Shown here piece by piece: positions 16,817 through 24,622 of a stretch of DNA of 64,000 nucleotides. The notes below the pieces were generated by a model that saw only the letters and a program-made list of their open reading frames with translations, was not told where the DNA came from and did no database searches. Both the position numbers and the translations under genes were made by a program. Each line of letters begins with the position of its first letter. The first letter of the stretch is position 1. Source of the DNA: UBA4416 sp040376995. Lineage in GTDB: Bacteria; Bacteroidota; Bacteroidia; B-17B0; Aurantibacillaceae. The stretch covers positions 37,696 through 101,695 of the forward strand of contig JBEIPP010000001.1 of the NCBI GenBank assembly GCA_040376995.1, written 5' to 3'.

Positions 16817-17830
16817 ATGCGTAATTTAATCACTTCAAGCCTTTTGTTTTTAAGTTTAACTTCTAGTTTTGCTCAATCTAAAAATCAAATTACAGTTGCT
16901 CTATATAATTGCGAAAACTTTTTTGATACCAAGGATGATCCTAATAAAAAAGATGATGAGTTTTTGCCTGAATCTTCCATGAAATGGGACAAAACTCGCT
17001 TTATGAATAAATTAACAAAAATTGCTCAAGTTCTTGATTCAACGGTTGCTGGGCCAGGCTTACCAAATTTAGTGGGTTTAGTTGAAGTTGAAAACAAAGA
17101 AGTATTAGAAGAACTGATTTCGAAATCTCAATTAAAAGAAAAATCATACGGTGTATTATGCACTGATAGTCCTGATGAACGCAGTATTGACGTTGGCTTG
17201 TTATATGATAAATCTGTATTTACTTTAGTTGATTTTAAAGAATTAAATGCCACCAATCCATCACTAGGAGATTACAAAACACGTAACATTTTATTTGCTA
17301 CTTTAAAAGCAACAAACGGAGATGTATTATATTTATTTGTAAACCATTGGCCAAGCAAACGATCAGGAGAGACAGAAAGCGAACCTCGCCGAATTTTTGC
17401 TGCTGAGCAAGTGCGTAATAAAATAAACGAATTACAAAAAAAAGATGCAAAAGCAAAAGTAATTGTGATGGGTGACTTTAATGATCATCCCACAGCCAAA
17501 AGTATTTTAAATACATTGAAAGCAAGCGATAAACCAAAAAATAAAAGTGAATTATACAATGCTTATCAAACTTTAGATGCAGCTAAACAAGGCACGCACT
17601 ATTATGATAAAGAATGGAGAGTACTTGACCAAATTATTGTATCACAAGGATTTATTGGTGCTAAAAAAGGATATAAATTTGATCCAAAAAACGCACACAT
17701 CTTACGTAAAGATTTTGTGTTATATAAAAACCAAAAAACTGGCGAAGAAAGACCAAACCGCACATATAGCGGAGAAAAATACTTTAATGGCTATAGCGAT
17801 CACCTTTCTGTTTACATTACATTAGAGTAA
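16817..17830 (+). CDS. Secreted endonuclease/exonuclease/phosphatase-family protein
   Basis: A 337-residue EEP-fold hydrolase with a signal peptide (MRNLITSSLLFLSLTSSFAQ). Motifs: ITVALYNCENFFD at about 25, LVGLVEVENKEVLEELI near 87 (metal-binding Glu), VNHWPSKRSGETESEP near 180, VIVMGDFNDHPTAKS near 220 (Asp/Asn pair), and the terminal GYSDHLSVYITLE with the catalytic Asp-His. Unlike the exonuclease III at 8169 it is exported, so it is likely an extracellular/periplasmic nuclease or phosphodiesterase, possibly for phosphate or nucleotide scavenging. It overlaps the convergent small gene by 9 bp. Confidence 0.85.
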   Translation: MRNLITSSLLFLSLTSSFAQSKNQITVALYNCENFFDTKDDPNKKDDEFLPESSMKWDKTRFMNKLTKIAQVLDSTVAGPGLPNLVGLVEVENKEVLEELISKSQLKEKSYGVLCTDSPDERSIDVGLLYDKSVFTLVDFKELNATNPSLGDYKTRNILFATLKATNGDVLYLFVNHWPSKRSGETESEPRRIFAAEQVRNKINELQKKDAKAKVIVMGDFNDHPTAKSILNTLKASDKPKNKSELYNAYQTLDAAKQGTHYYDKEWRVLDQIIVSQGFIGAKKGYKFDPKNAHILRKDFVLYKNQKTGEERPNRTYSGEKYFNGYSDHLSVYITLE

Positions 17831-18247
17831 TTGTTTTTCTTTATACTTAAGGTATTCTTTTCTACACCACTCCTCAGCATCTTTCAGATTATTAAAGACC
17901 ATAAAAGGAACTTTTGACTTACTAATTTTTAAATAAAAGTTAGTAAGTAGCCTTTGACCTAATGTTTTAACCAAAACAGCAATGCATATTTTTGGGTATG
18001 TGTCATGCTTCAATTTAGAATATTTACCAGCCTCATTCGTATAAACAACATCACCATCTTCGGGCCAAAACAAAAAAGCGTACATTTTGTTTTCAACCAA
18101 CTTATTATACGCTTGGTGGTTTTCTTTTATTTCGTTTACACCAATCTCTACTTTTTTCTTAAATAAAACCCTCACAATCCCATCATCACAAAGGCTAATA
18201 ATAGCTGTTTTTGTTTCTGATTTTTTTATGATATTGTAGCTTGACAT
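17822..18247 (-). CDS. Small STAS-like (SpoIIAA-type) cytosolic protein
   Basis: A 141-residue protein without signal or membrane segment. Its pattern is beta-hairpin IISLCDDGIVRVLFKKKVEI, then a helix, a strand with YAFLFWPEDGDVVYTNEA, and a C-terminal helix (VFNNLKDAEEWCRKEYL). This resembles the SpoIIAA-like/STAS-type small proteins of Bacteroidota, which often show the closing F.....A..WL. element. Function is unknown. The gene is divergent from aminopeptidase P with a 51-bp gap and ends inside the convergent EEP gene. The domain assignment is by secondary-structure pattern only. Confidence 0.5.
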   Translation of the reverse strand: MSSYNIIKKSETKTAIISLCDDGIVRVLFKKKVEIGVNEIKENHQAYNKLVENKMYAFLFWPEDGDVVYTNEAGKYSKLKHDTYPKICIAVLVKTLGQRLLTNFYLKISKSKVPFMVFNNLKDAEEWCRKEYLKYKEKQLL

Positions 18248-18298
18248 CTAAAAAAAAAGTATATTAGTAAAAACAAATATATTAAATTAATCGACATT

Positions 18299-19588
18299 AT
18301 GAGATATTTTGCCATAAAAAAAGACTTATTCATCGATAACCGTAAAAGCTTTGTCAAACATTTAAAACCAAACTCAGTTGCCTTATTTGTTAGTAACGAT
18401 ATTTTACCGACCAACGGAGATGGTTCTTTTGGATTTGTACAAAACAGTGATTTATTACATTTATCTGGCATCGATCAAGAAGATACTATTTTAATGATTT
18501 TTCCTGATGTGAAAGATGGAAAGCATAAAGAAGTTTTGTTTATTAAAGAAACTAGCGATTTAATTGCTGTGTGGGAAGGTGCTAAATTGACTAAAGAACA
18601 AGCTAAAGAAGCAAGTGGTATTGAAAATATTTATTGGCATCATGAATTCGATAAAATATTTAAGAGCTTTGTATTTCAGGCAGAGAACATTTATTTAAAC
18701 AGCAACGAGCATACTCGCCGTTATATAGATATGGAAACAGCTGAAATGCGTTTCAATAAAAAAATTAAAGAACAGTTTCCTCTTCATACAATTCAGCGTT
18801 CGGCTCCAATTATGCACCGTATTCGTGCTATCAAACATCCGTTGGAAATTGAAGCGATTCAACAAGCATGTAACATTACCGAAAAAGGATTTCGTCGTTT
18901 ATTAAGCTTTGTGAAACCAGGTGTGATGGAATATGAAATTGAAGCAGAATTAATTCATGAATTTGTTCGCAACAGAAGCCGTGGTTTTGCATACGGACCA
19001 ATTGTAGCGAGTGGTGCAAATGCTTGTGTATTACATTATGTAGAAAACAACAGAGCATGTAAAGATGGTGATGTGGTTTTATTAGACGTAGCTGCTGAAT
19101 ATGCAAACTACGCTAGTGATATGACTCGTGCTATTCCTATAAACGGGAAATACACAAAACGTCAAAAAGAAGTATATAATGCGGTTTTACGTGTCATGAA
19201 AGCTGCAACCAACATGCTAGTTGTTGGTAATACATTTGAAAAATACAACAAAGCCGTTGGCGATTTAATGACCGAAGAATTATTACAATTAGGTTTAATT
19301 AAATCAGACGACGTAAAAAATCAAAATCCAGCATGGCCAGCTTATAAAAAATATTTCATGCACGGAACTTCTCACTTCTTGGGATTAGATGTCCATGATG
19401 TTGGATTTTTTGCTGAACCAATGCAAGCAGGCATGGTATTTACCTGCGAACCTGGAATTTATATTCCAGAAGAAGATTTAGGTATTCGTTTAGAGAACAA
19501 CATTTTAATAACTCCTACAGGAAATGATGATTTGATGAAAAACATCCCTTTAGAAGTAGATGAAATAGAAGCTTTAATGAACAAATAA
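18299..19588 (+). CDS. pepP: Xaa-Pro aminopeptidase (aminopeptidase P, M24B)
   Basis: A 429-residue cytosolic metallopeptidase that removes an N-terminal residue preceding proline. An AMP_N domain spans about residues 1-135 and the pita-bread M24 domain follows. Metal ligands are visible: Asp-Asp in LLDVAAEYANYASDMTRAIP (spacing 11), His in HGTSHFLGLDVHDVG, Glu in CEPGIYIPEEDLG and Glu in IRLENNILIT. Length is normal for bacterial PepP. It begins at ATG 18299 (MRYFAIKKDLF). A GC-rich hairpin follows, then the first ECF sigma factor. Confidence 0.93.
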   Translation: MRYFAIKKDLFIDNRKSFVKHLKPNSVALFVSNDILPTNGDGSFGFVQNSDLLHLSGIDQEDTILMIFPDVKDGKHKEVLFIKETSDLIAVWEGAKLTKEQAKEASGIENIYWHHEFDKIFKSFVFQAENIYLNSNEHTRRYIDMETAEMRFNKKIKEQFPLHTIQRSAPIMHRIRAIKHPLEIEAIQQACNITEKGFRRLLSFVKPGVMEYEIEAELIHEFVRNRSRGFAYGPIVASGANACVLHYVENNRACKDGDVVLLDVAAEYANYASDMTRAIPINGKYTKRQKEVYNAVLRVMKAATNMLVVGNTFEKYNKAVGDLMTEELLQLGLIKSDDVKNQNPAWPAYKKYFMHGTSHFLGLDVHDVGFFAEPMQAGMVFTCEPGIYIPEEDLGIRLENNILITPTGNDDLMKNIPLEVDEIEALMNK

Positions 19589-19597
19589 TCCAATTCC

Positions 19598-19645
19598 TAT
19601 ACCCCTCTGGAGACTTGCCTAATGGCAGTCAGGGGCGCAGGGGGA
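19598..19645. repeat. GC-rich imperfect hairpin after pepP
   Basis: A locally GC-rich stretch (CCCCTCTGGAG at its left, GCGCAGGGGGAGG at its right) surrounds an inner stem GACTTGCC-TAAT-GGCAGTC with one bulge. It has no U-run, so it is a doubtful terminator. The composition contrasts with the AT-rich surroundings and suggests a dispersed repeat. Confidence 0.35.
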
Positions 19646-19749
19646 GGAATGTTTGATAAAAACGCCTGATAATCAATAAATTACTCTTATAAACCTTCCT
19701 TTTTGGGTTACCTTTAGCCCCTTTAGGTATTAATGCAAACAAAGACTTT

Positions 19750-20307
19750 ATGTCGAAAGCAGCGTACACAGACCTTGAATTTATTGAAGGGCTCAAGCAT
19801 AACAACGATGCGGTGTTACGTTCTCTATACAAAAAGTATTATAACCTCGTTCTTAAATATGTTGTAAACAATAGTGGTAATAGCGAATCTGCTGCCGACA
19901 TTTATCAAGAAACAATTATTGTTTTATATGAAAATGTTCAGAAGCCTTCGTTTGAACTCAATTGTCAACTACAAACCTTTATTTTTTCGATTGCAAAACG
20001 CTTATGGTTAAAGCAATTAAGAGGTAGTGGTCATTTATCTCGTTTTAAAGAAGACGAAGAAAATGAAGTAGTAGATGTAAGCGATGAAATAACAGATCAT
20101 CTAAAAAAGGAAACGGATATTGAGAAAATGAATACTTGTATGGAAAACCTAGGAGAACCATGTAACACACTATTAAAAGATTTTTACGTATATAAGTTAA
20201 GTATGGATGAAATATCTGAAAAATTTGGATATACTAATTCAGACAATGCCAAAACGCAGAAGTATAAATGTTTACAACGATTGAAACGATATTTTTTTGA
20301 AAACTAG
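19750..20307 (+). CDS. ECF-type RNA polymerase sigma factor
   Basis: A 185-residue sigma-70-family factor. Region 2 lies at about 8-85 (LEFIEGLKHNNDAVLRSLYK, then AADIYQETIIVLYEN and the region 2.4-like helix). Region 4 lies at about 125-180 with LLKDFYVYKLSMDEISEKFG and the recognition helix NAKTQKYKCLQRLKRYF. It belongs to the compact ECF group found in Bacteroidota that is often followed by a membrane partner. The next gene, 22 bp downstream, encodes an anti-sigma-like/protease fusion, so the two probably form a regulatory pair. The start ATG (MSKAAYTDLEF) is chosen by domain fit. Confidence 0.88.
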   Translation: MSKAAYTDLEFIEGLKHNNDAVLRSLYKKYYNLVLKYVVNNSGNSESAADIYQETIIVLYENVQKPSFELNCQLQTFIFSIAKRLWLKQLRGSGHLSRFKEDEENEVVDVSDEITDHLKKETDIEKMNTCMENLGEPCNTLLKDFYVYKLSMDEISEKFGYTNSDNAKTQKYKCLQRLKRYFFEN

Positions 20308-20329
20308 AATTTAGAAAGGAAAGCAAGAG

Positions 20330-21424
20330 ATGAGAGCAATAGATTTATTTGACAATTACATTTTTGGAACTTTAAGTACTGAAGAGAAAAACGAATTTGA
20401 AACACGCATAAAAACTGATTCTGAATTTGCGACTGCTTTTGAAAAACACAAAACCTTAATCGAAGGCATTAACCAACAAGAGCAGCGTGCGCATTTAAAG
20501 CAAATTTTGGCTACTATTCACAAACAAGAATTTGGTAGTGATGCTAAAATTGTTTCTATAAAACCTGAAGAAACTTTCATTAAAAAACATGGTAAAACAT
20601 TTGCTGTAGCTGCATCAGTAGCTATTATTGCTGTAATTGGAACCGTTACTGTTTTAAGTACTGGTGGTTATTTATTGAAGCAACAAGGAAATGCCATTAC
20701 TGATTTAAAGCGAGATGTTACTGAATTAAAATACTCTCAAGATGCCATCATTGAAGGCATTACAGGAGCAACAAATAAACGTTTAAAAAATTATGCTCCA
20801 GCTAATGTCGAAGGAACTGGTTTTGCTTTAAACAACAAAGGATACTTTATTACTAGTTACCATATGGTAAAAAATGCAGATTCAGTATTTGTTACTAATA
20901 ACGTATTAGACAGAGCTTCGGCAAAATTAGTAGCTAGCGAACCGTCATTAGATATTGCTATTTATAAAATAGATAATATTGAAGCCATTAAAAATATAGC
21001 ATTTCCTTTCTCGTTTAAAGACAATACCTCTGAAATTGGAGACAAAATTTTTACTTTAGGCTATCCTCGAAGAGATGCCGTATATGGCGAAGGCGCTTTA
21101 AGTTCAATGACTGGATTTAACAATGATACAACCATGTATCAAATTTCTATTCCTGTTAATCCAGGTAATAGTGGTGGTCCTTTAATGGATGAACATGGAA
21201 ATATTATTGGGGTAATTCGTGGTAAACAAAGCTCAGCTGAAGCAACTGGTTTTGCAATCAAATCAAATTTTATTAAACAAACCATTGATAAATTAGAAAA
21301 TGATTCTTTAAAACAGGATTTAACCTTGGTAACTAAAAAATCTAATTTAAGAGGATTAAAGCGTAGCGAACAAATTAAAAAAATTCAAGCATTTGTATTT
21401 AATGTAATGGTTTATAAAAAATAA
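20330..21424 (+). CDS. Membrane-anchored trypsin-like protease with anti-sigma-like N-terminus
   Basis: 364 residues. Residues 1-70 (MRAIDLFDNYIFGTLSTEEKNEFE...) resemble the helical cytosolic head of Bacteroidota anti-sigma factors. One membrane helix follows at about 88-112 (TFAVAASVAIIAVIGTVTVL), then an S1C trypsin-like domain at about 160-335. The catalytic triad is present: His in ITSYHMVKNADSV, Asp in EPSLDIAIYKID, Ser in PGNSGGPLMDE. There is no PDZ domain, unlike DegP. It sits 22 bp after the ECF sigma gene. I infer a one-protein signal device in which a periplasmic protease is coupled to sigma-factor control. A bidirectional terminator follows. Confidence 0.75.
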   Translation: MRAIDLFDNYIFGTLSTEEKNEFETRIKTDSEFATAFEKHKTLIEGINQQEQRAHLKQILATIHKQEFGSDAKIVSIKPEETFIKKHGKTFAVAASVAIIAVIGTVTVLSTGGYLLKQQGNAITDLKRDVTELKYSQDAIIEGITGATNKRLKNYAPANVEGTGFALNNKGYFITSYHMVKNADSVFVTNNVLDRASAKLVASEPSLDIAIYKIDNIEAIKNIAFPFSFKDNTSEIGDKIFTLGYPRRDAVYGEGALSSMTGFNNDTTMYQISIPVNPGNSGGPLMDEHGNIIGVIRGKQSSAEATGFAIKSNFIKQTIDKLENDSLKQDLTLVTKKSNLRGLKRSEQIKKIQAFVFNVMVYKK

Positions 21425-21443
21425 AGAAATATTCTTCAACCAT

Positions 21444-21472
21444 AAAAGCCCTAGTAAAAAACTAGGGCTTTT
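21444..21472. terminator. Bidirectional terminator
   Basis: Perfect 12-bp arms AAAAGCCCTAGT (21444-21455) and ACTAGGGCTTTT (21461-21472) around a 5-nt loop lie between convergent stop codons. It serves the protease gene and the plug-domain gene. Confidence 0.85.
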
Positions 21473-21477
21473 ATGTT

Positions 21478-22323
21478 TTATAAACCTTTCTTTTTAGCCT
21501 CTTCCTCTAATCGTATCTCTTCTTCGATTTCTTTTTTACGTTGTTTTTCCATTTGTAGCGCTGATTTTTCTCTTTTAATCCGCTCTCTATTTGCCATGAT
21601 ATAATTTTCACGCATACGTTTACTTTGAATTGCGCCGAAGTAATCTTTTGTTGTTACTACAATAACACCGCTAGTTACATCTCCGTATTGAGCAGGAATG
21701 CCTCCTGTAATAATAGCCACATTTTCTACGGATAAAGCAGCAACGCCATTAATTGTTGGTGATTTAATCCCATCTACAATAAATGCAGTAGCGTCTCCTC
21801 TTCCTCCTCTTACATGTAAATCACCATTTGCATCTTGAGTAGCTTCAGAGGAAATATTAACCACCGCATCTACAATGTTTCCTCTATCCACAGCCATGTG
21901 TAAGAAATCTTCGGCAGATATTTCTTTAATATCCATAAATGTTTTATCAATAACAGGCTTAACATAGGCTATGATTTCAATATCATCTAACATATTAGTT
22001 GACACGGTTGCATCTAAATAGGTTGTTTTTTCTGAACTCACCCTTACATCTGTTACCCTTTTTGTTTGTGTTTCAACGCTAGAAATTAATACGTCATAGC
22101 TGCCTGCATTTAGAGGTTTATAGGTATACATGCCTTTTTCGTCAGTATCAGTTCCTCCAATTAAAACACCCCCTTGTAATATTTTAATTGTTGCTCCAAA
22201 AACAGGCTCATTATCGGTATTTAATATCTGGCCTTTTAATACGCCCGAAGATCCTTGAGAAAAGCCACTTAATTTAACTAATAGTAATAATCCTAGCAGA
22301 CTGGTTTGTTTTAAATTTTTCAT
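21478..22323 (-). CDS. TonB-receptor plug-domain protein without a beta-barrel
   Basis: 281 residues: signal peptide (MKNLKQTSLLGLLLLVKLSGFSQ), a carboxypeptidase-regulatory-like beta-sandwich at about 28-110 (LKGQILNTDNEPVFGATIKI, GMYTYKPLNAGSYDVLISS), and a TonB-dependent receptor plug at about 135-225 (ISAEDFLHMAVDRGNIVDAV, DLHVRGGRGDATAFIVDGIK, GGIPAQYGDVTSGVIVVTTK). The usual 600-800 residue barrel is absent; a charged helix (RERIKREKSALQMEKQRKKE) closes the protein. The ending is a clean TAA followed by a shared terminator, so it does not look like an assembly truncation. It may be a stand-alone periplasmic plug, or a degenerate receptor. Confidence 0.8.
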   Translation of the reverse strand: MKNLKQTSLLGLLLLVKLSGFSQGSSGVLKGQILNTDNEPVFGATIKILQGGVLIGGTDTDEKGMYTYKPLNAGSYDVLISSVETQTKRVTDVRVSSEKTTYLDATVSTNMLDDIEIIAYVKPVIDKTFMDIKEISAEDFLHMAVDRGNIVDAVVNISSEATQDANGDLHVRGGRGDATAFIVDGIKSPTINGVAALSVENVAIITGGIPAQYGDVTSGVIVVTTKDYFGAIQSKRMRENYIMANRERIKREKSALQMEKQRKKEIEEEIRLEEEAKKKGL

Positions 22324-22346
22324 GTGTTAGTTTTTTATTGATTTAT

Positions 22347-22364
22347 AATGGTCATATGGTATAC
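22347..22364 (-). promoter_or_regulatory. 18-bp upstream motif shared with the PorP/SprF gene
   Basis: AATGGTCATATGGTATAC, 24 bp upstream of the plug-protein start, matches AATTGTCAAATGGTATAC at 29568-29585 (16 of 18), which lies 23 bp upstream of the PorP/SprF start in the same orientation. Confidence 0.45.
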
Positions 22365-22557
22365 GACATGTGACTTTGATTGATTTTTTTGGGTTTCTAT
22401 TAATGGCTATTTCATAATTTCTATTTTTTAATGGTTAAACTTCATTTTTTCAGAATGCATTCTTTAACTTTAAGACGTGAAGCATATCCCTTTCCATAAA
22501 AAATTAATAGAAAATACTTTTATGGAATATTATAGTGTAGGCGTCTTTTAATTAGAT

Positions 22558-23154
22558 ATGTGGCTTTTTAAGAAAAAAGAATATAACAGCGACGAGGAAC
22601 TACTAAAGCATTATAAGCAAAGTGGTAATAAAGAGTTGTTTGCCGATTTATTTAAAAAACATGTAACTGTTGTTTATGGTACTTGTTTGTTTTATTTACA
22701 AGATAAAGACGAGGCCCAAGACGCTACGATGCAATTATTTGAAAAACTACTATTAGATATTAATAATAGAGAGATTGATAATTTTAAAGGTTGGTTAAGT
22801 TTTGTTGTTAGAAATCATTGCATTTCGTTAATCAGAAAAAACAAATCACAATCAAAAAACATAAAGTCGTATTATGAATTTGAATATGAAGGTCCACATT
22901 ATGAACAAGAGGAAAAAATAAATTCGGTAAGTGATGATATTCTTTTAAAAAAAATGAAAGACTCTTTACCAAAACTAAAAGAAAATCAAAGAATATGTGT
23001 AGAATTATTTTACCTGAAAAATAAAAGCTATCAAGACATCGCTAATGAAACCAATTTTAGTTTAAATGAAATAAAAAGTTATATCCAAAATGGTAAACGA
23101 AACTTAAAACTATTGATTGAAGAACAAACCCGTATAAAAAACAAAAATGCGTAA
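22558..23154 (+). CDS. ECF-type RNA polymerase sigma factor (second)
   Basis: A 198-residue sigma factor. Region 2 at about 10-95 includes LLKHYKQSGNKELFADLFKK, then LQDKDEAQDATMQLFEKLLL and FKGWLSFVVRNHCISLIRK. Region 4 at about 130-190 includes LKENQRICVELFYLKNKSYQ and the DNA-reading FSLNEIKSYIQNGKRNLKL. The linker is long and charged (EYEGPHYEQEEK). It is not closely similar to the factor at 19750. Its stop overlaps the start of the next gene (ATG at 23147), so the pair is translationally coupled. The 233-bp gap upstream shares promoters with the divergent plug-domain gene. Confidence 0.88.
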   Translation: MWLFKKKEYNSDEELLKHYKQSGNKELFADLFKKHVTVVYGTCLFYLQDKDEAQDATMQLFEKLLLDINNREIDNFKGWLSFVVRNHCISLIRKNKSQSKNIKSYYEFEYEGPHYEQEEKINSVSDDILLKKMKDSLPKLKENQRICVELFYLKNKSYQDIANETNFSLNEIKSYIQNGKRNLKLLIEEQTRIKNKNA

Positions 23155-24190
23155 GCCAAACACATCTAAACAATCTCACTTAACTAAAGAGCAACAACAC
23201 TCTTTAGATAAAAGTATGCAAGACACAGATTTAAGTTATTTGTCTGCGATAGCATTTGAGCAATTTAATGTTTCGGATAAAGAGATAGAAAAACTTAATA
23301 CAAAGATTGATAAAAAAATAAAGGGTGGCTCTGGTACATTTAATGCCATTTTTATTAGTGTGCTCTGTGGGTTACTTATTGGTATCTCTATCTTCTTTGT
23401 TATTTTTCAGAAAAGCAAAAACCATGCTTCAGTATATCAATCATTAGAAGAAGAAAAAGCTCAACATACATTAGAAAACAAAATTGCCTCTACTGACACT
23501 GTATTTCCAAAAATTGAAACTAAAGAAATAGAACATTATAATACCATTGCTAATGATATTGAAGAAATTAATGCTCCAGAAATTCTAGAAACACTCACAA
23601 GTAAACCTTTAGATGTAAAGCTTCCTGAAAAAGAAGAAGAGGAAGATATTGTGTTTCATTTTACAGCAAATGCGCCAGTTGTATTTATACATAATTTAAA
23701 AGTAACAAACTATCGTATATATTATTTTAAAAATAGTTATGCTATTGATTTAAATGCCAACACGGGTGTGCCTGCTCAATATGGAAGTAAGGCCGATATA
23801 GAAACAGCCTACTTACATAAATCAAACTCTTATTTAGCTCATAAAATTATCAAACAGGCGATGCGTTTTTTTAGCTCTAAAAACATTACCAATTGTATTG
23901 AAGAGTTAACGATGTTATATGACTTCAACCATGAAGATGCTAATGCACAATTTTATTTAGGTATGTGTTATTACCAATTAGGAAAGTATGCCATAGCTAA
24001 AAACTTCTTTCAAAAAAACTTAGATAACATTAATAATATTTTTCATCAGGAATCTGAGTTTTACCAAGCCTTATGTTTATTAAATTTAAACCAAACAGAC
24101 GAAGCCTTTAAACAACTAGAGTATATTGCAAACAACAAAGGGTTTTATAGTGTAAGAGCAAAAGAAGTATTGGACAAGCAAAATAAATAA
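23147..24190 (+). CDS. Single-pass membrane protein with TPR-like C-terminus (probable sigma partner)
   Basis: 347 residues. The cytosolic head (about 1-70) contains SYLSAIAFEQFNVSDKEIEK, one membrane helix lies at about 62-88 (FISVLCGLLIGISIFFVIF), then a periplasmic acidic region and, at about 250-345, two or three TPR-like helices (ANAQFYLGMCYYQLGKYAIA). It overlaps the upstream ECF sigma gene by 8 bp, and the position and topology suit an anti-sigma or sigma-regulating sensor. No zinc-finger motif is visible, so this role is inference. Its last base is the A of the next gene's ATG, which makes a three-gene operon. Confidence 0.65.
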   Translation: MRKPNTSKQSHLTKEQQHSLDKSMQDTDLSYLSAIAFEQFNVSDKEIEKLNTKIDKKIKGGSGTFNAIFISVLCGLLIGISIFFVIFQKSKNHASVYQSLEEEKAQHTLENKIASTDTVFPKIETKEIEHYNTIANDIEEINAPEILETLTSKPLDVKLPEKEEEEDIVFHFTANAPVVFIHNLKVTNYRIYYFKNSYAIDLNANTGVPAQYGSKADIETAYLHKSNSYLAHKIIKQAMRFFSSKNITNCIEELTMLYDFNHEDANAQFYLGMCYYQLGKYAIAKNFFQKNLDNINNIFHQESEFYQALCLLNLNQTDEAFKQLEYIANNKGFYSVRAKEVLDKQNK

Positions 24191-24573
24191 TGGAAAAAAG
24201 TGTACGATTAGATAGTTATTTATGGGCTATTAGAATGTATAAATCACGTTCATTAGCTGGTGATGCGATTAAAGGCAATAAAGTAAAATTAAATGATGAG
24301 TTAGTAAAAGCAGCTCATATAGTAAAAATTGGAGAGCGCTACACAATGTCATTTCCTCAAGGCGTTAAAAAAATTATTGAAGTAACCGGTATTATTGAAA
24401 AACGACAAAGCTATGATATAGCGAAAGAAAACTATATTGATCATTCTCCTCCAATAGAAAAACTAGAGCGAATGCCATCCGTGTTTTTTATGCCAAACAT
24501 GCAACGCGATAGAGGCGCTGGCAGACCAACCAAAAAAGATAGACGAGACATGGATGATTTTAGGAGGGATTAA
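24190..24573 (+). CDS. S4-domain RNA-binding protein (Hsp15/HslR-like)
   Basis: 127 residues. The S4 domain occupies about 5-65 (VRLDSYLWAIRMYKSRSLAG, IKGNKVKLNDELVKAAHIVK), followed by a basic tail (RDRGAGRPTKKDRRDMDDFR). Hsp15/HslR recycles 50S subunits that carry stalled nascent chains. The tail GRPTKKDRR and overall length match Bacteroidota proteins of this family. It overlaps the preceding gene by one base (TAATG), so it is translated from the sigma/TPR operon. A stress-responsive link between that sigma factor and ribosome rescue is possible but inferred. Confidence 0.85.
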   Translation: MEKSVRLDSYLWAIRMYKSRSLAGDAIKGNKVKLNDELVKAAHIVKIGERYTMSFPQGVKKIIEVTGIIEKRQSYDIAKENYIDHSPPIEKLERMPSVFFMPNMQRDRGAGRPTKKDRRDMDDFRRD

Positions 24574-24578
24574 AAGAA

Positions 24579-24608
24579 AAAAGATAGCATTTTGATGCTA
24601 TCTTTTTT
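24579..24608. terminator. Bidirectional terminator between hslR-like gene and pyruvate kinase
   Basis: Perfect stem AAGATAGCAT (24581-24590) and ATGCTATCTT (24595-24604) with loop TTTG, flanked by A and T runs, lies between convergent stops. Confidence 0.85.
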
Positions 24609-24622
24609 TATAAAAACTTTCT

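Noticed and set aside
17577..17825. 82-codon frame inside the EEP nuclease gene
   Set aside because: It is a Lys-rich shadow in another frame of the nuclease, whose C-terminal motif GYSDHLSVYI is intact.
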